A stretch of 64,000 bases of DNA from Hymenobacter sp. GOD-10R. GTDB lineage: Bacteria; Bacteroidota; Bacteroidia; Cytophagales; Hymenobacteraceae. Below the pieces are notes generated by a model. That model ran no database searches. It was given only the letters and a program-made list of their open reading frames with translations, and was not told where the DNA came from. How positions within the stretch are numbered: the first letter of the stretch is position 1; each line of letters starts with the position of its first letter. Positions 44,150 to 53,541 of the stretch are shown in pieces. The stretch spans positions 3,624,501-3,688,500 of the forward strand of contig NZ_CP141184.1 of NCBI RefSeq assembly GCF_035609205.1, read 5' to 3'. The position numbers and the translations under genes were made by a program.

Positions 44150-45259
44150 TTACTCTTCTGGCGGGGCAGGTTCATCGGTATTTTGCGCTGTGGCCGATAG
44201 GGTATCGTTCTGCTGCCGGCGCACCTTATCTCTTACTTTCCACACTTTATAAGTCCAATGTCGGTTACCAGGGTTCTCGGCCACCAGGAGGCGGTATTGG
44301 GCTAGGGCTTCAGCTTGCTGACCGAGGCTTTCATAGCTCTCTGCTAGCATCTGACGAGCATCTAGCAGGCGAGGTGCACGGCGCAATGCACGACGCAGGT
44401 GCGGCAGCACAGCTGCGTACTGGTGCCGTTGGTAGGCTGCTAGTGCCAACCGATAGTCGGCGCGGTACAAAGTGGTATCTAGTTGCACGGCCCGACTGTA
44501 GCAACGCTGAGCACTATCAAGATGACTTTGCAATTCGAACTGCCTGCCGTAATCGTACCACAGCGGCGCATAGGCAGGCGTGACCCGCAGGCCACGCTGC
44601 GAGTACGTCATTGCCTGAAGAGGCTGGTGGTTGGCATTATATAGAAAAGCTAGCTGGTGTAGAATCTCAGGCTGCCGTGGCTCACGCGCCAAGCTGGCAC
44701 GCAGGTAATCAAGCGCCTGCACGGTATCGGCTACCGCGGCATAGGCTAGTCCTTTGTAGAAAAGGGCTGCTGCGTGTTCGGGCTCTTGGCGGAGCACGCG
44801 GTCGAGTTGGTCGAGGGCAGCTTCATAGTGGCGCAATGCCAAGTTCGCCTCTCCTACCAGCAAGTTTAATTCCGGAGACGAGTAACCCTGTTGTGCGGCG
44901 GCCTCTGCCGCCTCAAGCGTTGCAGTTAACCGATTCTGTCCGCGTAGAATGCGGGCTTTAGTGAAGTAAAATTCGCCTTCATCCTCATTTAAATCAATGG
45001 CGCGGTTAATATCTTCGAGCGCGGGGCTAAACTGGCCGGCCGCAAGCCGGAAGCTCGCCCGCCGAGCGTAAAGTGCTGCATTTTGAGGCTGGCGCGCAAT
45101 AGCACCCTCCAATTCTTGCGCTTGCAGTTGAGGCCCGCTTTGCACGGTAGCTAAGTTGACCATTCTATCAGGGCGCTCCGTGGACGCGCGCTCACATGCC
45201 GTAGTCATGACAGCACTTACCAAAAGCACCCGCAGAATAGAACGTGGAGAAACCACCAT
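44150..45259 (-). CDS. TPR-repeat lipoprotein
   Basis: A 369-residue protein with a short lipobox-like signal (SAVMTTAC, Cys at about residue 22) and at least seven tetratricopeptide-type repeats from about 45 to 340. Examples are NAALYARRASFRLAAGQFSP and YAPLWYDYGRQFELQSHLDS. TPRs mediate protein-protein contacts, so it may be an envelope scaffold. The C-terminus is acidic and Pro-rich. It lies 98 bases after the next TPR gene in the same direction. No enzymatic motif was found. Confidence 0.85.
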   Translation of the reverse strand: MVVSPRSILRVLLVSAVMTTACERASTERPDRMVNLATVQSGPQLQAQELEGAIARQPQNAALYARRASFRLAAGQFSPALEDINRAIDLNEDEGEFYFTKARILRGQNRLTATLEAAEAAAQQGYSSPELNLLVGEANLALRHYEAALDQLDRVLRQEPEHAAALFYKGLAYAAVADTVQALDYLRASLAREPRQPEILHQLAFLYNANHQPLQAMTYSQRGLRVTPAYAPLWYDYGRQFELQSHLDSAQRCYSRAVQLDTTLYRADYRLALAAYQRHQYAAVLPHLRRALRRAPRLLDARQMLAESYESLGQQAEALAQYRLLVAENPGNRHWTYKVWKVRDKVRRQQNDTLSATAQNTDEPAPPEE

Positions 45260-45357
45260 GCCGTGTTGAAGCCTACTGAAGTTTCAGCAAAGATAACCTT
45301 TGCGGAAGTGTTTGCCAGTCGTATCACTTGTCGCCTTAGCTGGCCTAGGTTGCAAAC

Positions 45358-46299
45358 TCAATCTCGTTTCAGGCTAACCGTATCTGCTTGCTGCATACGC
45401 TTGATCTCAGGCGGAGTATCGTCGTCGATGAGTTGGTGCTTGCGTATCGCTCTGCGCTGCAGCTGTTGCAGCAGAATGCGGCTCCGTCGACTCACCTCTA
45501 GCTCCTCACTCGTTGCTGGCGTGATCTTCAGCGCTGCTTTGAGGATATTCCGAGCGTTGGTGTACTGTCCCTGGTTGCGGTACACCCGAGCTAGGTCGTA
45601 GCAGAATTGGATGCGCTTAGGATCTAGCTCGTGGGCGCGTCGTAAGGCATCAATGGCTTTGCGGCTCCCGGCACCGTTTGGCGTACCACCTAGGAATAAC
45701 CGGCTGAAAATGCGCTCAAAGAAATTATAATGGTCGACTCGGTAGTGCCAGCGCCCGAGCAACTGCCAGGCATCAGCCCAATCGGGGCGGCGTGCTACGG
45801 CTCGGAACACGTAGGGCTTCATCTCCCGGTAGGCTATTAAGTATTGACGCGTCCCGAATAAGGTTGCTTGGTTGGCGATAGTAAAAGCCGCGGCATAATT
45901 TGCTTCACCACCTTCCGGATTGACCACTAGAGCCCGGTTAGCATAGAGGCGAGCCGTTGCGTAGTACGCTGCTTTCCGCGTCTCATCTGTGTAACGCGCG
46001 CCAATACGGACGCTGAGCACGGCTGCCGACCAAAGCGCTTCGTAATTGCCCGGCGCTTTACTGAGCACTTGCTCGTACTTGGCCAAGGCCTCCGACTCGC
46101 GGTAGCTATTCTTCAACGAACGAGCCTCCGTTAAGATCTTGGGGATGTCTGTGGTCGCGACACTGGCGGGTGTTGGTGAACCTTGTACTTCTGGTGTTTG
46201 AGCAAAAACCAAGCAAGTGCTAGTCAATAGCCTCAACAGCACAAGCAGGAGAAGCAAACGAGAGCAGCGCAAGGGTATAGAAAGGAAACGACCGGGCAC
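45358..46299 (-). CDS. TPR-repeat protein with signal peptide
   Basis: A 313-residue protein with a signal peptide (LLLLLVLLRLLTSTCLVFAQ, cleavage near residue 34), followed by TPR-like repeats: YRESEALAKYEQVLSKAPGN, KAYYATARLYANRALVVNPE and IQFCYDLARVYRNQGQYTNA. A long aromatic stretch (WHYRVDHYNFFERIFSRLF) separates the repeats. It is probably periplasmic. Together with the adjacent TPR lipoprotein, it may form an envelope complex (inference). The role is unknown. Confidence 0.85.
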   Translation of the reverse strand: MPGRFLSIPLRCSRLLLLLVLLRLLTSTCLVFAQTPEVQGSPTPASVATTDIPKILTEARSLKNSYRESEALAKYEQVLSKAPGNYEALWSAAVLSVRIGARYTDETRKAAYYATARLYANRALVVNPEGGEANYAAAFTIANQATLFGTRQYLIAYREMKPYVFRAVARRPDWADAWQLLGRWHYRVDHYNFFERIFSRLFLGGTPNGAGSRKAIDALRRAHELDPKRIQFCYDLARVYRNQGQYTNARNILKAALKITPATSEELEVSRRSRILLQQLQRRAIRKHQLIDDDTPPEIKRMQQADTVSLKRD

Positions 46300-46349
46300 A
46301 ACAGATGAGTTCGACTAAGCTAGGTCTTACAGAACCTACATACGCAAAA

Positions 46350-46379
46350 AAGAGCCCCGGTTTGGTTGCCAGGGCTCTT
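46350..46379 (-). terminator. intrinsic terminator after parC
   Basis: An 8-bp stem (arms 46350-46357 and 46372-46379) is followed on the minus strand by a T-tract. It starts nine bases beyond the parC stop codon. Confidence 0.8.
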
Positions 46380-46387
46380 GTAAGTAG

Positions 46388-49318
46388 TTAGAACAACTTA
46401 AGCTGTGATTTCGGCCGCCGCAGTAAAGCTTGGGCTTGGGCTACTTCTTCGGCTGTCACTGTTACTTCACCGGATTCTACAGGCTCAGGTTCCGTAGCAG
46501 TTGGGGCTACACGCGGAATGGTAGCTGGGCCACGGCGCTTGGCTACTTCGCGTCGTTCCGGTTCGGGGCCTTCGTTGGTGAGTAAGGTTATTGCGTGAAT
46601 CTTGAAGTAGTTGAGCTTATTGCCCATCGCCTTCCAGCCTTTCACATCGATAAACTCATGCAGATGAATAGCCTCAGTTTCCTTATCGGCTTTCTTATCG
46701 CGCTGAAGCTTCACTTCCACTTGTGGCTCTGTGCAGCAAGTAGCGCACAGCAGCTTCGAGCCTTTCGTTTCCGAAATAAAGGTAAAGCGCTTATCCAGAG
46801 TACTCGTCTCAATCTTGAAACGCTTCACATAATGCGTCTTTGTTTCGCCTTCCACGTACACCGCGCTGATGACTGTTTCGGGCTCTAGCTTGCGCATAAG
46901 CACAATGTTGGGCACATCGAAGTGGTGAGCAGGGTCGGGCGACTTGAGCTCGTAAGTACCGTCTTTGTGCACCAGCAGAATGGTGTGGTCGGTATCGAAA
47001 GCACCTAGGTAGCGGCCGTGGCCTGCATTGTTGAGGCGGCCTGTTACTTCGTCGAAGAACGTTTCGCGACCACCTAGGGTCGAATCGCCGCGGCTTTTCT
47101 GCGTAATTTTCTTAATCGGCTGCTTGGTCACGATGTTGCCCATCGAACCTTTGCCTTTGATAGCTAGCTCAGCAAAATCGAAGTCAAACTGTTTCACGCG
47201 AGCTGGCGCCTTGTCCACCAACTGTATCGTCACAATTTCCGACTCCGAGTTGGGGTTGGCCGTCAAATATAGCGTCTTGGTACCTTTCGTACCCTTCGTG
47301 AGGTCGTAAGTTTTGTCGCGGGTGATGCCCGTTACCAAGAAACGCTTAGCGAAGCTAATGCCTGAGGCGCCATCCTGGTAAATCATATTGTACACGAGTC
47401 GGTCGTCATTCTTATTATAGACGCCAACGTGCAAAATGTCCTTGCCGACGAAGGTCTTTTCTGCAATTCGAGTTACCATGAAAGAACCGTCGCGGCGAAT
47501 AGCGATGATGTCATCCAGGTCAGAGCAGTCGCACACGAACTCGTCTTTCTTCAACCCATAGCCCACGAAACCATCTTGGCGATTGACGTAAAGCTTCTGG
47601 TTTGCCACGGCTACCTTCTGCGCCGTCACTACGTCGAAGGTACGTAGCTGCGTTTTCCGCTCGCGGTTGGTTCCGTACTTTTTCAGCAGGCCCTCGAAGT
47701 AGTTGATGGCATAGCGCGTGATGTTCGCTAAGTGGTCGGCTACTTCGGCCAATTCAGCTTCGAGGCGCTGGATATATTCTTCAGCCTTGAACGAGTCGAA
47801 CTTGGAGATACGCTTGATGCGAATCTCCGTCAGACGGGTGAGGTCTTCTTCCGTGATGGCACGGCGCAGCACCAAGCGCGTATCATTGGCTTTCGCTTTC
47901 TCGCCGTCGATGCGCACAAACTTCTTCAAGCCGGCATCAATGGTCGCTAAAATATCTTCCCACGTCTCGCACTCCTCAATCTTGCGGTAGATGCGGTTTT
48001 CGATGAAGATTTTCTCCAGCGAAGCCGAGTGCCACTTCTCTTGCAGCTCGTCGCGCTGAATCTCCAGCTCACGCTCCAGAAGCCGCACCGTTTTCTGGGT
48101 GCTCAACCGCAGCATGTCCTCTACCCCCACAAAGTGCGGCTTATCTTCGATGATAACGCAGGTGTTGGGGGAGATGCTGATTTCGCAGTCGGTGAAGGCA
48201 TAGAGCGCATCCATGGTCAAGTCGGGTGACACGCCCGTGGGCAGGTGCACCTGAATTTCCACGTCGGCCGCTGTGTTGTCGACTACCTTCTTGATCTTGA
48301 TCTTATTGGCTTCCGATGCCTTCACGATGCTCTCCATCAGCGCCGTCGTGGTGGTGCCATAAGGGATGTCGCGAATCACCAGCATGGTCTTGTCTACCTT
48401 CTCAATGGTAGCCCGCAGGCGCAGCTTCGCGCCGCGCAATCCACCGTTATAGTTACTAACGTCGCAGAGGCCACCGGTCGGGAAGTCGGGGTACAACTCA
48501 AAAGGCCGCCCCCGCAGCACATCAATGCTAGCCTTGCACAACTCGCGGAAGTTGTGGGGCATAATCTTGGTGCTCAAACCGACGGCAATGCCTTCGATGC
48601 CCTGCGCCAGCAGCAGCGGAAACTTCACCGGCAGCGTAACAGGCTCACGCTTGCGACCGTCGTAGCTGAGCTGCCACTCCGTAATGTCAGGATTGAAGAC
48701 CACATCCAGGGCAAACTTGCTTAGGCGCGCCTCAATGTAACGCGGCGCCGCAGCCGAGTCGCCGGTGCGGATGTCACCCCAGTTTCCTTGGTGATCGATT
48801 AGAAGGTCTTTCTGACCTAGGTTCACAATAGCGTCGCCAATCGATGCGTCACCGTGAGGGTGATACTGCATCGTTTGACCAATGATGTTAGCCACCTTGT
48901 TCAGACGACCATCATCCATCTCCTTCATCGCGTGCAGAATACGACGCTGCACGGGCTTCAGACCGTCTTCAATGGCCGGTACGGCGCGCTCCAGGATTAC
49001 GTAGCTGGCGTAGTCCAGAAACCAGTTCTGGTACATGCCGTTGACACTCGCAATGTCGTGGATAGTCTCGCCGGGGGCAAACGTAGCTTCTTCTTCGGGC
49101 GCTTCCGCTACTGGCTCTTCATCCAAGCTAGCTTCCAGCGTCACCGACTCAGCCAACAGCTCGCCAGTCTCACTTACCACGAGTTGTGCCTCTTGCGCGT
49201 CGTCATCGGCTTGCGCCGACGTAGCCGGCTCAGACTCAAACTCAAAGGAGTCGCCGGAACCGAACAGGTTGGGCTCTTCTTCGTGGTTGGGGTCTTGGGG
49301 GTTCTTCTCTTCTGACAT
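46388..49318 (-). CDS. parC: DNA topoisomerase IV subunit A
   Basis: The A subunit cleaves and rejoins DNA to decatenate chromosomes. The catalytic tyrosine lies in AAPRYIEARLSKFA, with the winged-helix HPHGDASIGDAIVNLGQ just before, in the first quarter of the protein. The C-terminal half forms beta-pinwheel blades (GKGSMGNIVTK, RDGSFMVTRI). At about 976 residues, it is long, with an acidic N-terminal extension and Arg-rich tail. I choose ATG 49318 (MSEEKNP) rather than a GTG at 49339. Pairing with parE, 149 bases upstream in the same direction, favours topoisomerase IV over gyrase. Confidence 0.93.
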   Translation of the reverse strand: MSEEKNPQDPNHEEEPNLFGSGDSFEFESEPATSAQADDDAQEAQLVVSETGELLAESVTLEASLDEEPVAEAPEEEATFAPGETIHDIASVNGMYQNWFLDYASYVILERAVPAIEDGLKPVQRRILHAMKEMDDGRLNKVANIIGQTMQYHPHGDASIGDAIVNLGQKDLLIDHQGNWGDIRTGDSAAAPRYIEARLSKFALDVVFNPDITEWQLSYDGRKREPVTLPVKFPLLLAQGIEGIAVGLSTKIMPHNFRELCKASIDVLRGRPFELYPDFPTGGLCDVSNYNGGLRGAKLRLRATIEKVDKTMLVIRDIPYGTTTTALMESIVKASEANKIKIKKVVDNTAADVEIQVHLPTGVSPDLTMDALYAFTDCEISISPNTCVIIEDKPHFVGVEDMLRLSTQKTVRLLERELEIQRDELQEKWHSASLEKIFIENRIYRKIEECETWEDILATIDAGLKKFVRIDGEKAKANDTRLVLRRAITEEDLTRLTEIRIKRISKFDSFKAEEYIQRLEAELAEVADHLANITRYAINYFEGLLKKYGTNRERKTQLRTFDVVTAQKVAVANQKLYVNRQDGFVGYGLKKDEFVCDCSDLDDIIAIRRDGSFMVTRIAEKTFVGKDILHVGVYNKNDDRLVYNMIYQDGASGISFAKRFLVTGITRDKTYDLTKGTKGTKTLYLTANPNSESEIVTIQLVDKAPARVKQFDFDFAELAIKGKGSMGNIVTKQPIKKITQKSRGDSTLGGRETFFDEVTGRLNNAGHGRYLGAFDTDHTILLVHKDGTYELKSPDPAHHFDVPNIVLMRKLEPETVISAVYVEGETKTHYVKRFKIETSTLDKRFTFISETKGSKLLCATCCTEPQVEVKLQRDKKADKETEAIHLHEFIDVKGWKAMGNKLNYFKIHAITLLTNEGPEPERREVAKRRGPATIPRVAPTATEPEPVESGEVTVTAEEVAQAQALLRRPKSQLKLF

Positions 49319-49467
49319 AAAAGGTGTGGCCCTTGCCACGGTTACTGTTCTTGTACCTCTCTCCTATCTCAAGCCCGGCCGTTGCTCCTTAACTAAAGAA
49401 CAGCTGAGCTTGAGTAGAAGGCTTCTTCAACATGCACTGCCTACAAGCTAAGCAGTAAAATTCATTT

Positions 49468-51387
49468 TTAAGCTAGGTCTGCCTCCGCTACTTCCTCCAC
49501 GGGCAGTACGTCGGAGGTAATTAGATCTTTCTCTAAACGCAGGTTTTCGATGATGAATTCCTGACGAGCGGGCGTGTTTTTGCCCATGTAGTACGTCAAC
49601 AGCTTCTGAATACTGCGGTCCGATTGCAAGATCACCGGCTCCAGCCGGATGTTATCACCGATGAACCGACCAAACTCCTCGGGCGAGATTTCACCCAGCC
49701 CTTTGAAGCGTGTGATTTCCGGGTTACGACCTAGCTTCCGCATGGCCTCCTGCTTTTCACGCTCATCGTAGCAATAAATGGTCGTCTTCTTATTGCGTAC
49801 GCGGAATAGGGGTGTTTCGAGAATGTAGACGTGGCCGTTGCGCACTAAGTCGGGGAAGAATTGCAGGAAGAAGGTGAGCAGCAACAGCCGGATGTGCATG
49901 CCATCCACGTCGGCGTCAGTGGCAATGACCACGCGGTTGTAGCGCAGCCCTTCCAAGCCTTCCTCAATGTTGAGCGCGTGCTGGAGCAGGTTGAGCTCTT
50001 CATTTTCGTACACAATCTTCTTCTTCATCCCGAAGCAGTTCAGCGGCTTACCGCGCAGCGAGAACACCGCTTCGGTTTCCACGCTACGGCTCTTGGTGAT
50101 GCTACCCGAAGCCGAATCCCCCTCGGTGATGAAGAGCGTCGTCAAGGTTTCTTTCTCCACATCCTTGCTGCCCTCGCCAAAGTGGAAGCGGCAGTCGCGG
50201 AGCTTGCGGTTGTGCAAGCTAGCTTTCTTGGCACGTTGGTTAGCTAGCTTTTTTACGCCGGCCATATCCTTCCGTTCCCGCTCGCTTTGTTCGATACGCT
50301 TGCGCAGATCTTCAGCGGTAGCAGGATTCTTGTGCAGGTAATTGTCGAGGTGCTCCTTCACGAAGTCTACCACGAAGTTGCGCACCGTTGCCCCGTCAGG
50401 CTCCATCACAATGGAACCTAGCTTGGTTTTAGTCTGCGACTCAAACACCGGCTCTTGCACCCGAATGGCAATGGCGCCCACGATAGAAGCCCGGATGTCG
50501 GTAGCGTCGTAGTCTTTTTTATAAAACTCGCGCAGCGTCTTCACCACGCCTTCCCGGAAAGCAGCCAAGTGCGTACCGCCCTGTGTGGTATTCTGACCAT
50601 TCACGAAGGAGTAGTACTCTTCACCGTAATCCGTGCCGTGCGTCAGAGCTAGCTCAATGTCGTTTCCCTTCAGGTGAATGATGGGGTACTTGATCGTATC
50701 CGGATCGGTCTTGCGCTCCAGCAAGTCCAGCAAGCCATTGACGGAATGATACTTCTGGCCGTTGAAGTTAATCGTGAGCCCAGCGTTCAGGTAAGCATAG
50801 TTCCAGAGCTGGCTTTCGAGAAACTCCGACTTAAACTTGTAGTTGCGGAAGATGGTCGGGTCGGGCTCGAAAGCCATCATCGTTCCGTTCCGCTGCGAAG
50901 TCTTCACTGGTTTGGGGTCGCTCACCAGTTGCCCTGCCTGAAACTCGGCCGCCTTCATGATGCCTTCGCGTACGCTCTGCACTACAAAGTTGGAACTCAA
51001 GGCATTCACCGCTTTCGTACCTACCCCGTTTAAGCCTACCGATTTCTGGAATACTTTAGAGTCGTACTTGCCGCCGGTGTTGATTTTGCTCACCACATCG
51101 ACCACCTTACCCAGCGGAATACCACGGCCGTAGTCGCGCACAATCACGCGCTGGTTATCGATGATCTTGATATCAATCGTGCGGCCGTAGCCCATCATGT
51201 GCTCATCGATGGAGTTATCAATAACCTCTTTTACAAGAATATAGATACCATCGTCAGGCGATGAGCCGTCGCCTAGCTTACCGATGTACATGCCCGGGCG
51301 TAACCGGATGTGCTCGCGCCAATCGAGGGAGCGGATGCTGTCTTCGGTGTACTCATGGGGGGCCTGCGGTAGTTGTTCGTCAGCCAT
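49468..51387 (-). CDS. parE: DNA topoisomerase IV subunit B
   Basis: The ATPase subunit of a type IIA topoisomerase. The GHKL domain carries [29 protein letters not shown] (near residues 90-100) and [14 protein letters not shown]. The TOPRIM domain carries ITEGDSASG and [16 protein letters not shown], and the C-terminus carries [13 protein letters not shown]. The length of 639 residues fits ParE better than the longer GyrB. It precedes parC in the same operon, and a divergent AI-2E-type gene lies 240 bases upstream. Confidence 0.95.
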   Translation of the reverse strand: MADEQLPQAPHEYTEDSIRSLDWREHIRLRPGMYIGKLGDGSSPDDGIYILVKEVIDNSIDEHMMGYGRTIDIKIIDNQRVIVRDYGRGIPLGKVVDVVSKINTGGKYDSKVFQKSVGLNGVGTKAVNALSSNFVVQSVREGIMKAAEFQAGQLVSDPKPVKTSQRNGTMMAFEPDPTIFRNYKFKSEFLESQLWNYAYLNAGLTINFNGQKYHSVNGLLDLLERKTDPDTIKYPIIHLKGNDIELALTHGTDYGEEYYSFVNGQNTTQGGTHLAAFREGVVKTLREFYKKDYDATDIRASIVGAIAIRVQEPVFESQTKTKLGSIVMEPDGATVRNFVVDFVKEHLDNYLHKNPATAEDLRKRIEQSERERKDMAGVKKLANQRAKKASLHNRKLRDCRFHFGEGSKDVEKETLTTLFITEGDSASGSITKSRSVETEAVFSLRGKPLNCFGMKKKIVYENEELNLLQHALNIEEGLEGLRYNRVVIATDADVDGMHIRLLLLTFFLQFFPDLVRNGHVYILETPLFRVRNKKTTIYCYDEREKQEAMRKLGRNPEITRFKGLGEISPEEFGRFIGDNIRLEPVILQSDRSIQKLLTYYMGKNTPARQEFIIENLRLEKDLITSDVLPVEEVAEADLA

Positions 51388-51627
51388 CAGAAAATGCTAA
51401 ATCAAATTTGAGGTAAAATAACGCAGAAAATCGGCTTTTTCCCGGCCGTATTCGTAAAGGCGGACCAAAGGACGAGCAGGTAGAAACAAGCTATTGCCAA
51501 AGACTAATTTTATTGGCAAATCATTTTTCTACAACCCATCTCCGTTTTTCATAGTTCACCAGAAACAACCAAATATAGCCTAAATCCGGCTATTTCCCTC
51601 GCCCCCTGTACCTAATTTTTTTAGCCA

Positions 51628-52830
51628 ATGCTACCAACCCCTAACAATTTTAACACGCCGCGCCACTCCAATCCGCCCATTGAGATCAAGCAGTCAGCAG
51701 TAGTCCATTACACCTTTTTGCTCATTGGACTTTCGCTGCTGGTCTTTGTGCTGCACCGGCTTGATGACATTCTACTGCCGATCTTCTTCTCAGGCCTCTT
51801 AGCGGTATTGCTATTGCCGCTTTGCTTGCGTTTCGAGAGCTGGGGCTTCTCTCGCATTCTGGCTATCGTCACGTGTTTGTTGCTGGTTATCCTGCTGATT
51901 GTGGGCCTTTTCTACATTTTCGGTTCCCAGATTATTCAGTTCCGCGACGAGCTACCGATTCTGCAAGAACGCCTTGCCGAGTACTTCGACAAGATCCAGC
52001 AAATGCTGAGCTCGCGGTTTGGCATGCAGCCGATCAGCAAAGATCAATTGATTGACCAATCGCTGGATTCGCTGAAGACTCGTGCTGGCGGCTGGCTAGG
52101 TACCACGCTCAACACGACCACCTCAGTTCTGAGTGTTGTGACGCTGATTCCGATCTACATCTTCTGCTTGCTGTACTACCGCGACCATATCCGGCAGTTC
52201 ATGTTCCGCTTTGTAGCTCCCGATAAGCGTACGTCGGTGCTGCATACTATCGATAACATTCAGACGGTAATCCAAGCGTACATCTCTGGCCTGCTTACTG
52301 TTATCGTAATTGTAGCCGTGCTCAACGCAATTGGTTTGCTTGTGCTTCAGGTGAAATTTGCTATTTTCTTTGCTGTGTTCGCCTCGGTGCTGGCGGTTAT
52401 TCCTTACATCGGTATTTTCATCGGTGCAGCCTTACCCACGCTCATCACTTTAGTAGAAACTGGCTCGCCGCTGCACGCCGCAGGCGTACTCGGAGTATTC
52501 CTGGTAGTACAATTCTTGGAGGGCAACTTCATTACACCTACGATCACCGGTTCCAAAGTGAGTATCAACCCAATGGCAGCTATCATTGCGCTGATCCTAG
52601 GTGGTGAGTTGTGGGGTACGCCGGGTATGATCTTGAGCATTCCGCTGACAGCTGTGCTGAAAGTAATCTTCGACTCGTCGAAGGCTACCGAACCTTGGGG
52701 CTTCTTGCTAGGTGATATTTCCGACGGCGAAGACACGAAGAAGGACAAATCAGACGATAAGCCCGGATTTTTTGCCCGCATTTGGCAGCGGATTCGCGGT
52801 GAGCATGTAACCCCAAGCACACGCCGTTAG
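51628..52830 (+). CDS. AI-2E family permease
   Basis: A 400-residue inner membrane protein of the PerM/TqsA superfamily with about eight hydrophobic helices (for example LIGLSLLVFVLHRLDDILLP near residues 32-51 and VIVIVAVLNAIGLLVLQVKF near 229-248). The family signature near IPYIGIFIGAALPTL and LGGELWGTPGMILSIPLTAV is clear. Members are thought to move small signals, polyamines or ions, but the substrate is unproven for most. The C-terminal 40 residues are charged and Lys-rich. It is divergent from parE. Confidence 0.92.
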   Translation: MLPTPNNFNTPRHSNPPIEIKQSAVVHYTFLLIGLSLLVFVLHRLDDILLPIFFSGLLAVLLLPLCLRFESWGFSRILAIVTCLLLVILLIVGLFYIFGSQIIQFRDELPILQERLAEYFDKIQQMLSSRFGMQPISKDQLIDQSLDSLKTRAGGWLGTTLNTTTSVLSVVTLIPIYIFCLLYYRDHIRQFMFRFVAPDKRTSVLHTIDNIQTVIQAYISGLLTVIVIVAVLNAIGLLVLQVKFAIFFAVFASVLAVIPYIGIFIGAALPTLITLVETGSPLHAAGVLGVFLVVQFLEGNFITPTITGSKVSINPMAAIIALILGGELWGTPGMILSIPLTAVLKVIFDSSKATEPWGFLLGDISDGEDTKKDKSDDKPGFFARIWQRIRGEHVTPSTRR

Positions 52831-52906
52831 TATAAGCCCTAACAGCGCAGCTTCATGAAGCTGAGCTACTTTCTGAAAACGAACTCTTTCATAACACCCA
52901 ACCAAA

Positions 52907-53368
52907 ATGGCTATCAACGAATCAACTGCCCGCGCTTACAACGACCTTGTAGAAATCAACGAAACTGGTGCTAAAGGCTACCAGGAAGCTGCTGAAGGCG
53001 TAAGCAACCCCCAATTGAAATCAGAGTTGGCTCAATACAGCCAGCAACGCGCACAGTTTGCTTCTGAGCTGAAGCAACACGCTAAGCAGTATGGCATTTC
53101 TACCGAAACTGGTAACACCATCGAAGGTGTGCTGACGGATGCTGCCGCTGCCGTTCACCGTGGCTGGATTAACCTGAAGTCGGCCGTAACCGGCCAAGAT
53201 GACAACGCCATCCTAGGCGAGTGCGAAACTGGCGATGCAACAGCTCTGGAAGCTTACGAGCAAGCGCTGAAAGCTGCCGACCTGCCCGCTGAAGCAAAGT
53301 CAGTTATACAACAGCAGCACGGCCAGATCTTGGCAGCTAAAAACAAAATCACTGCGCTGAAGCACTAG
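52907..53368 (+). CDS. PA2169-family four-helix-bundle protein
   Basis: A 153-residue, entirely helical protein of the DUF2383/PA2169 type, related in fold to ferritin-like bundles. It lacks a signal peptide. Typical stretches are ARAYNDLVEINETGAKGYQE and LKSAVTGQDDNAILGECETG. Members are often stress-induced; a metal site is not apparent from the residues visible. It starts 76 bases after the permease and is followed by a terminator. Function unknown. Confidence 0.9.
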   Translation: MAINESTARAYNDLVEINETGAKGYQEAAEGVSNPQLKSELAQYSQQRAQFASELKQHAKQYGISTETGNTIEGVLTDAAAAVHRGWINLKSAVTGQDDNAILGECETGDATALEAYEQALKAADLPAEAKSVIQQQHGQILAAKNKITALKH

Positions 53369-53393
53369 GTTCAACCTAGCTTTTAGACGTACG

Positions 53394-53425
53394 AAAGGCG
53401 GTCTGCTCTGGCAGGCCGCCTTTTT
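53394..53425 (+). terminator. intrinsic terminator after the PA2169-type gene
   Basis: A 13-bp stem with one G-U pair (aaaggcggtctgc with gcaggccgccttt) and a TCTG loop ends in a T-tract (ttttt). Confidence 0.9.
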
Positions 53426-53465
53426 GTTTGCGCTCTGGCGACTAATGAACAGCTTACGCACATTC

Positions 53466-53496
53466 CTTGTGCAACCTTCCAGTAGCCTATCTTTGT
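53466..53496 (+). promoter_or_regulatory. Bacteroidota-type promoter of the exonuclease gene
   Basis: TTG at 53466-53468 and TATCTTTG at 53489-53496 are separated by 20 bases, matching the -33/-7 pattern (TTTG-N19-21-TAnnTTTG, with a shorter -33). The start codon at 53542 is about 40 bases after the expected transcription start. Confidence 0.6.
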
Positions 53497-53541
53497 TAGT
53501 AGTACCTAGCTCTATCTTTTGTCTTTGCTACCGCCCCGCTT

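Noticed and set aside
48245..48724. 159-codon plus-strand frame inside parC
   Set aside because: It is antisense to a strongly conserved part of ParC and has no sign of a real protein.
46388..51387. the pair as DNA gyrase (gyrA, gyrB)
   Set aside because: ParE-like length, adjacency and direct pairing of the two subunits favour topoisomerase IV, although gyrase cannot be ruled out without comparing both pairs in the genome.
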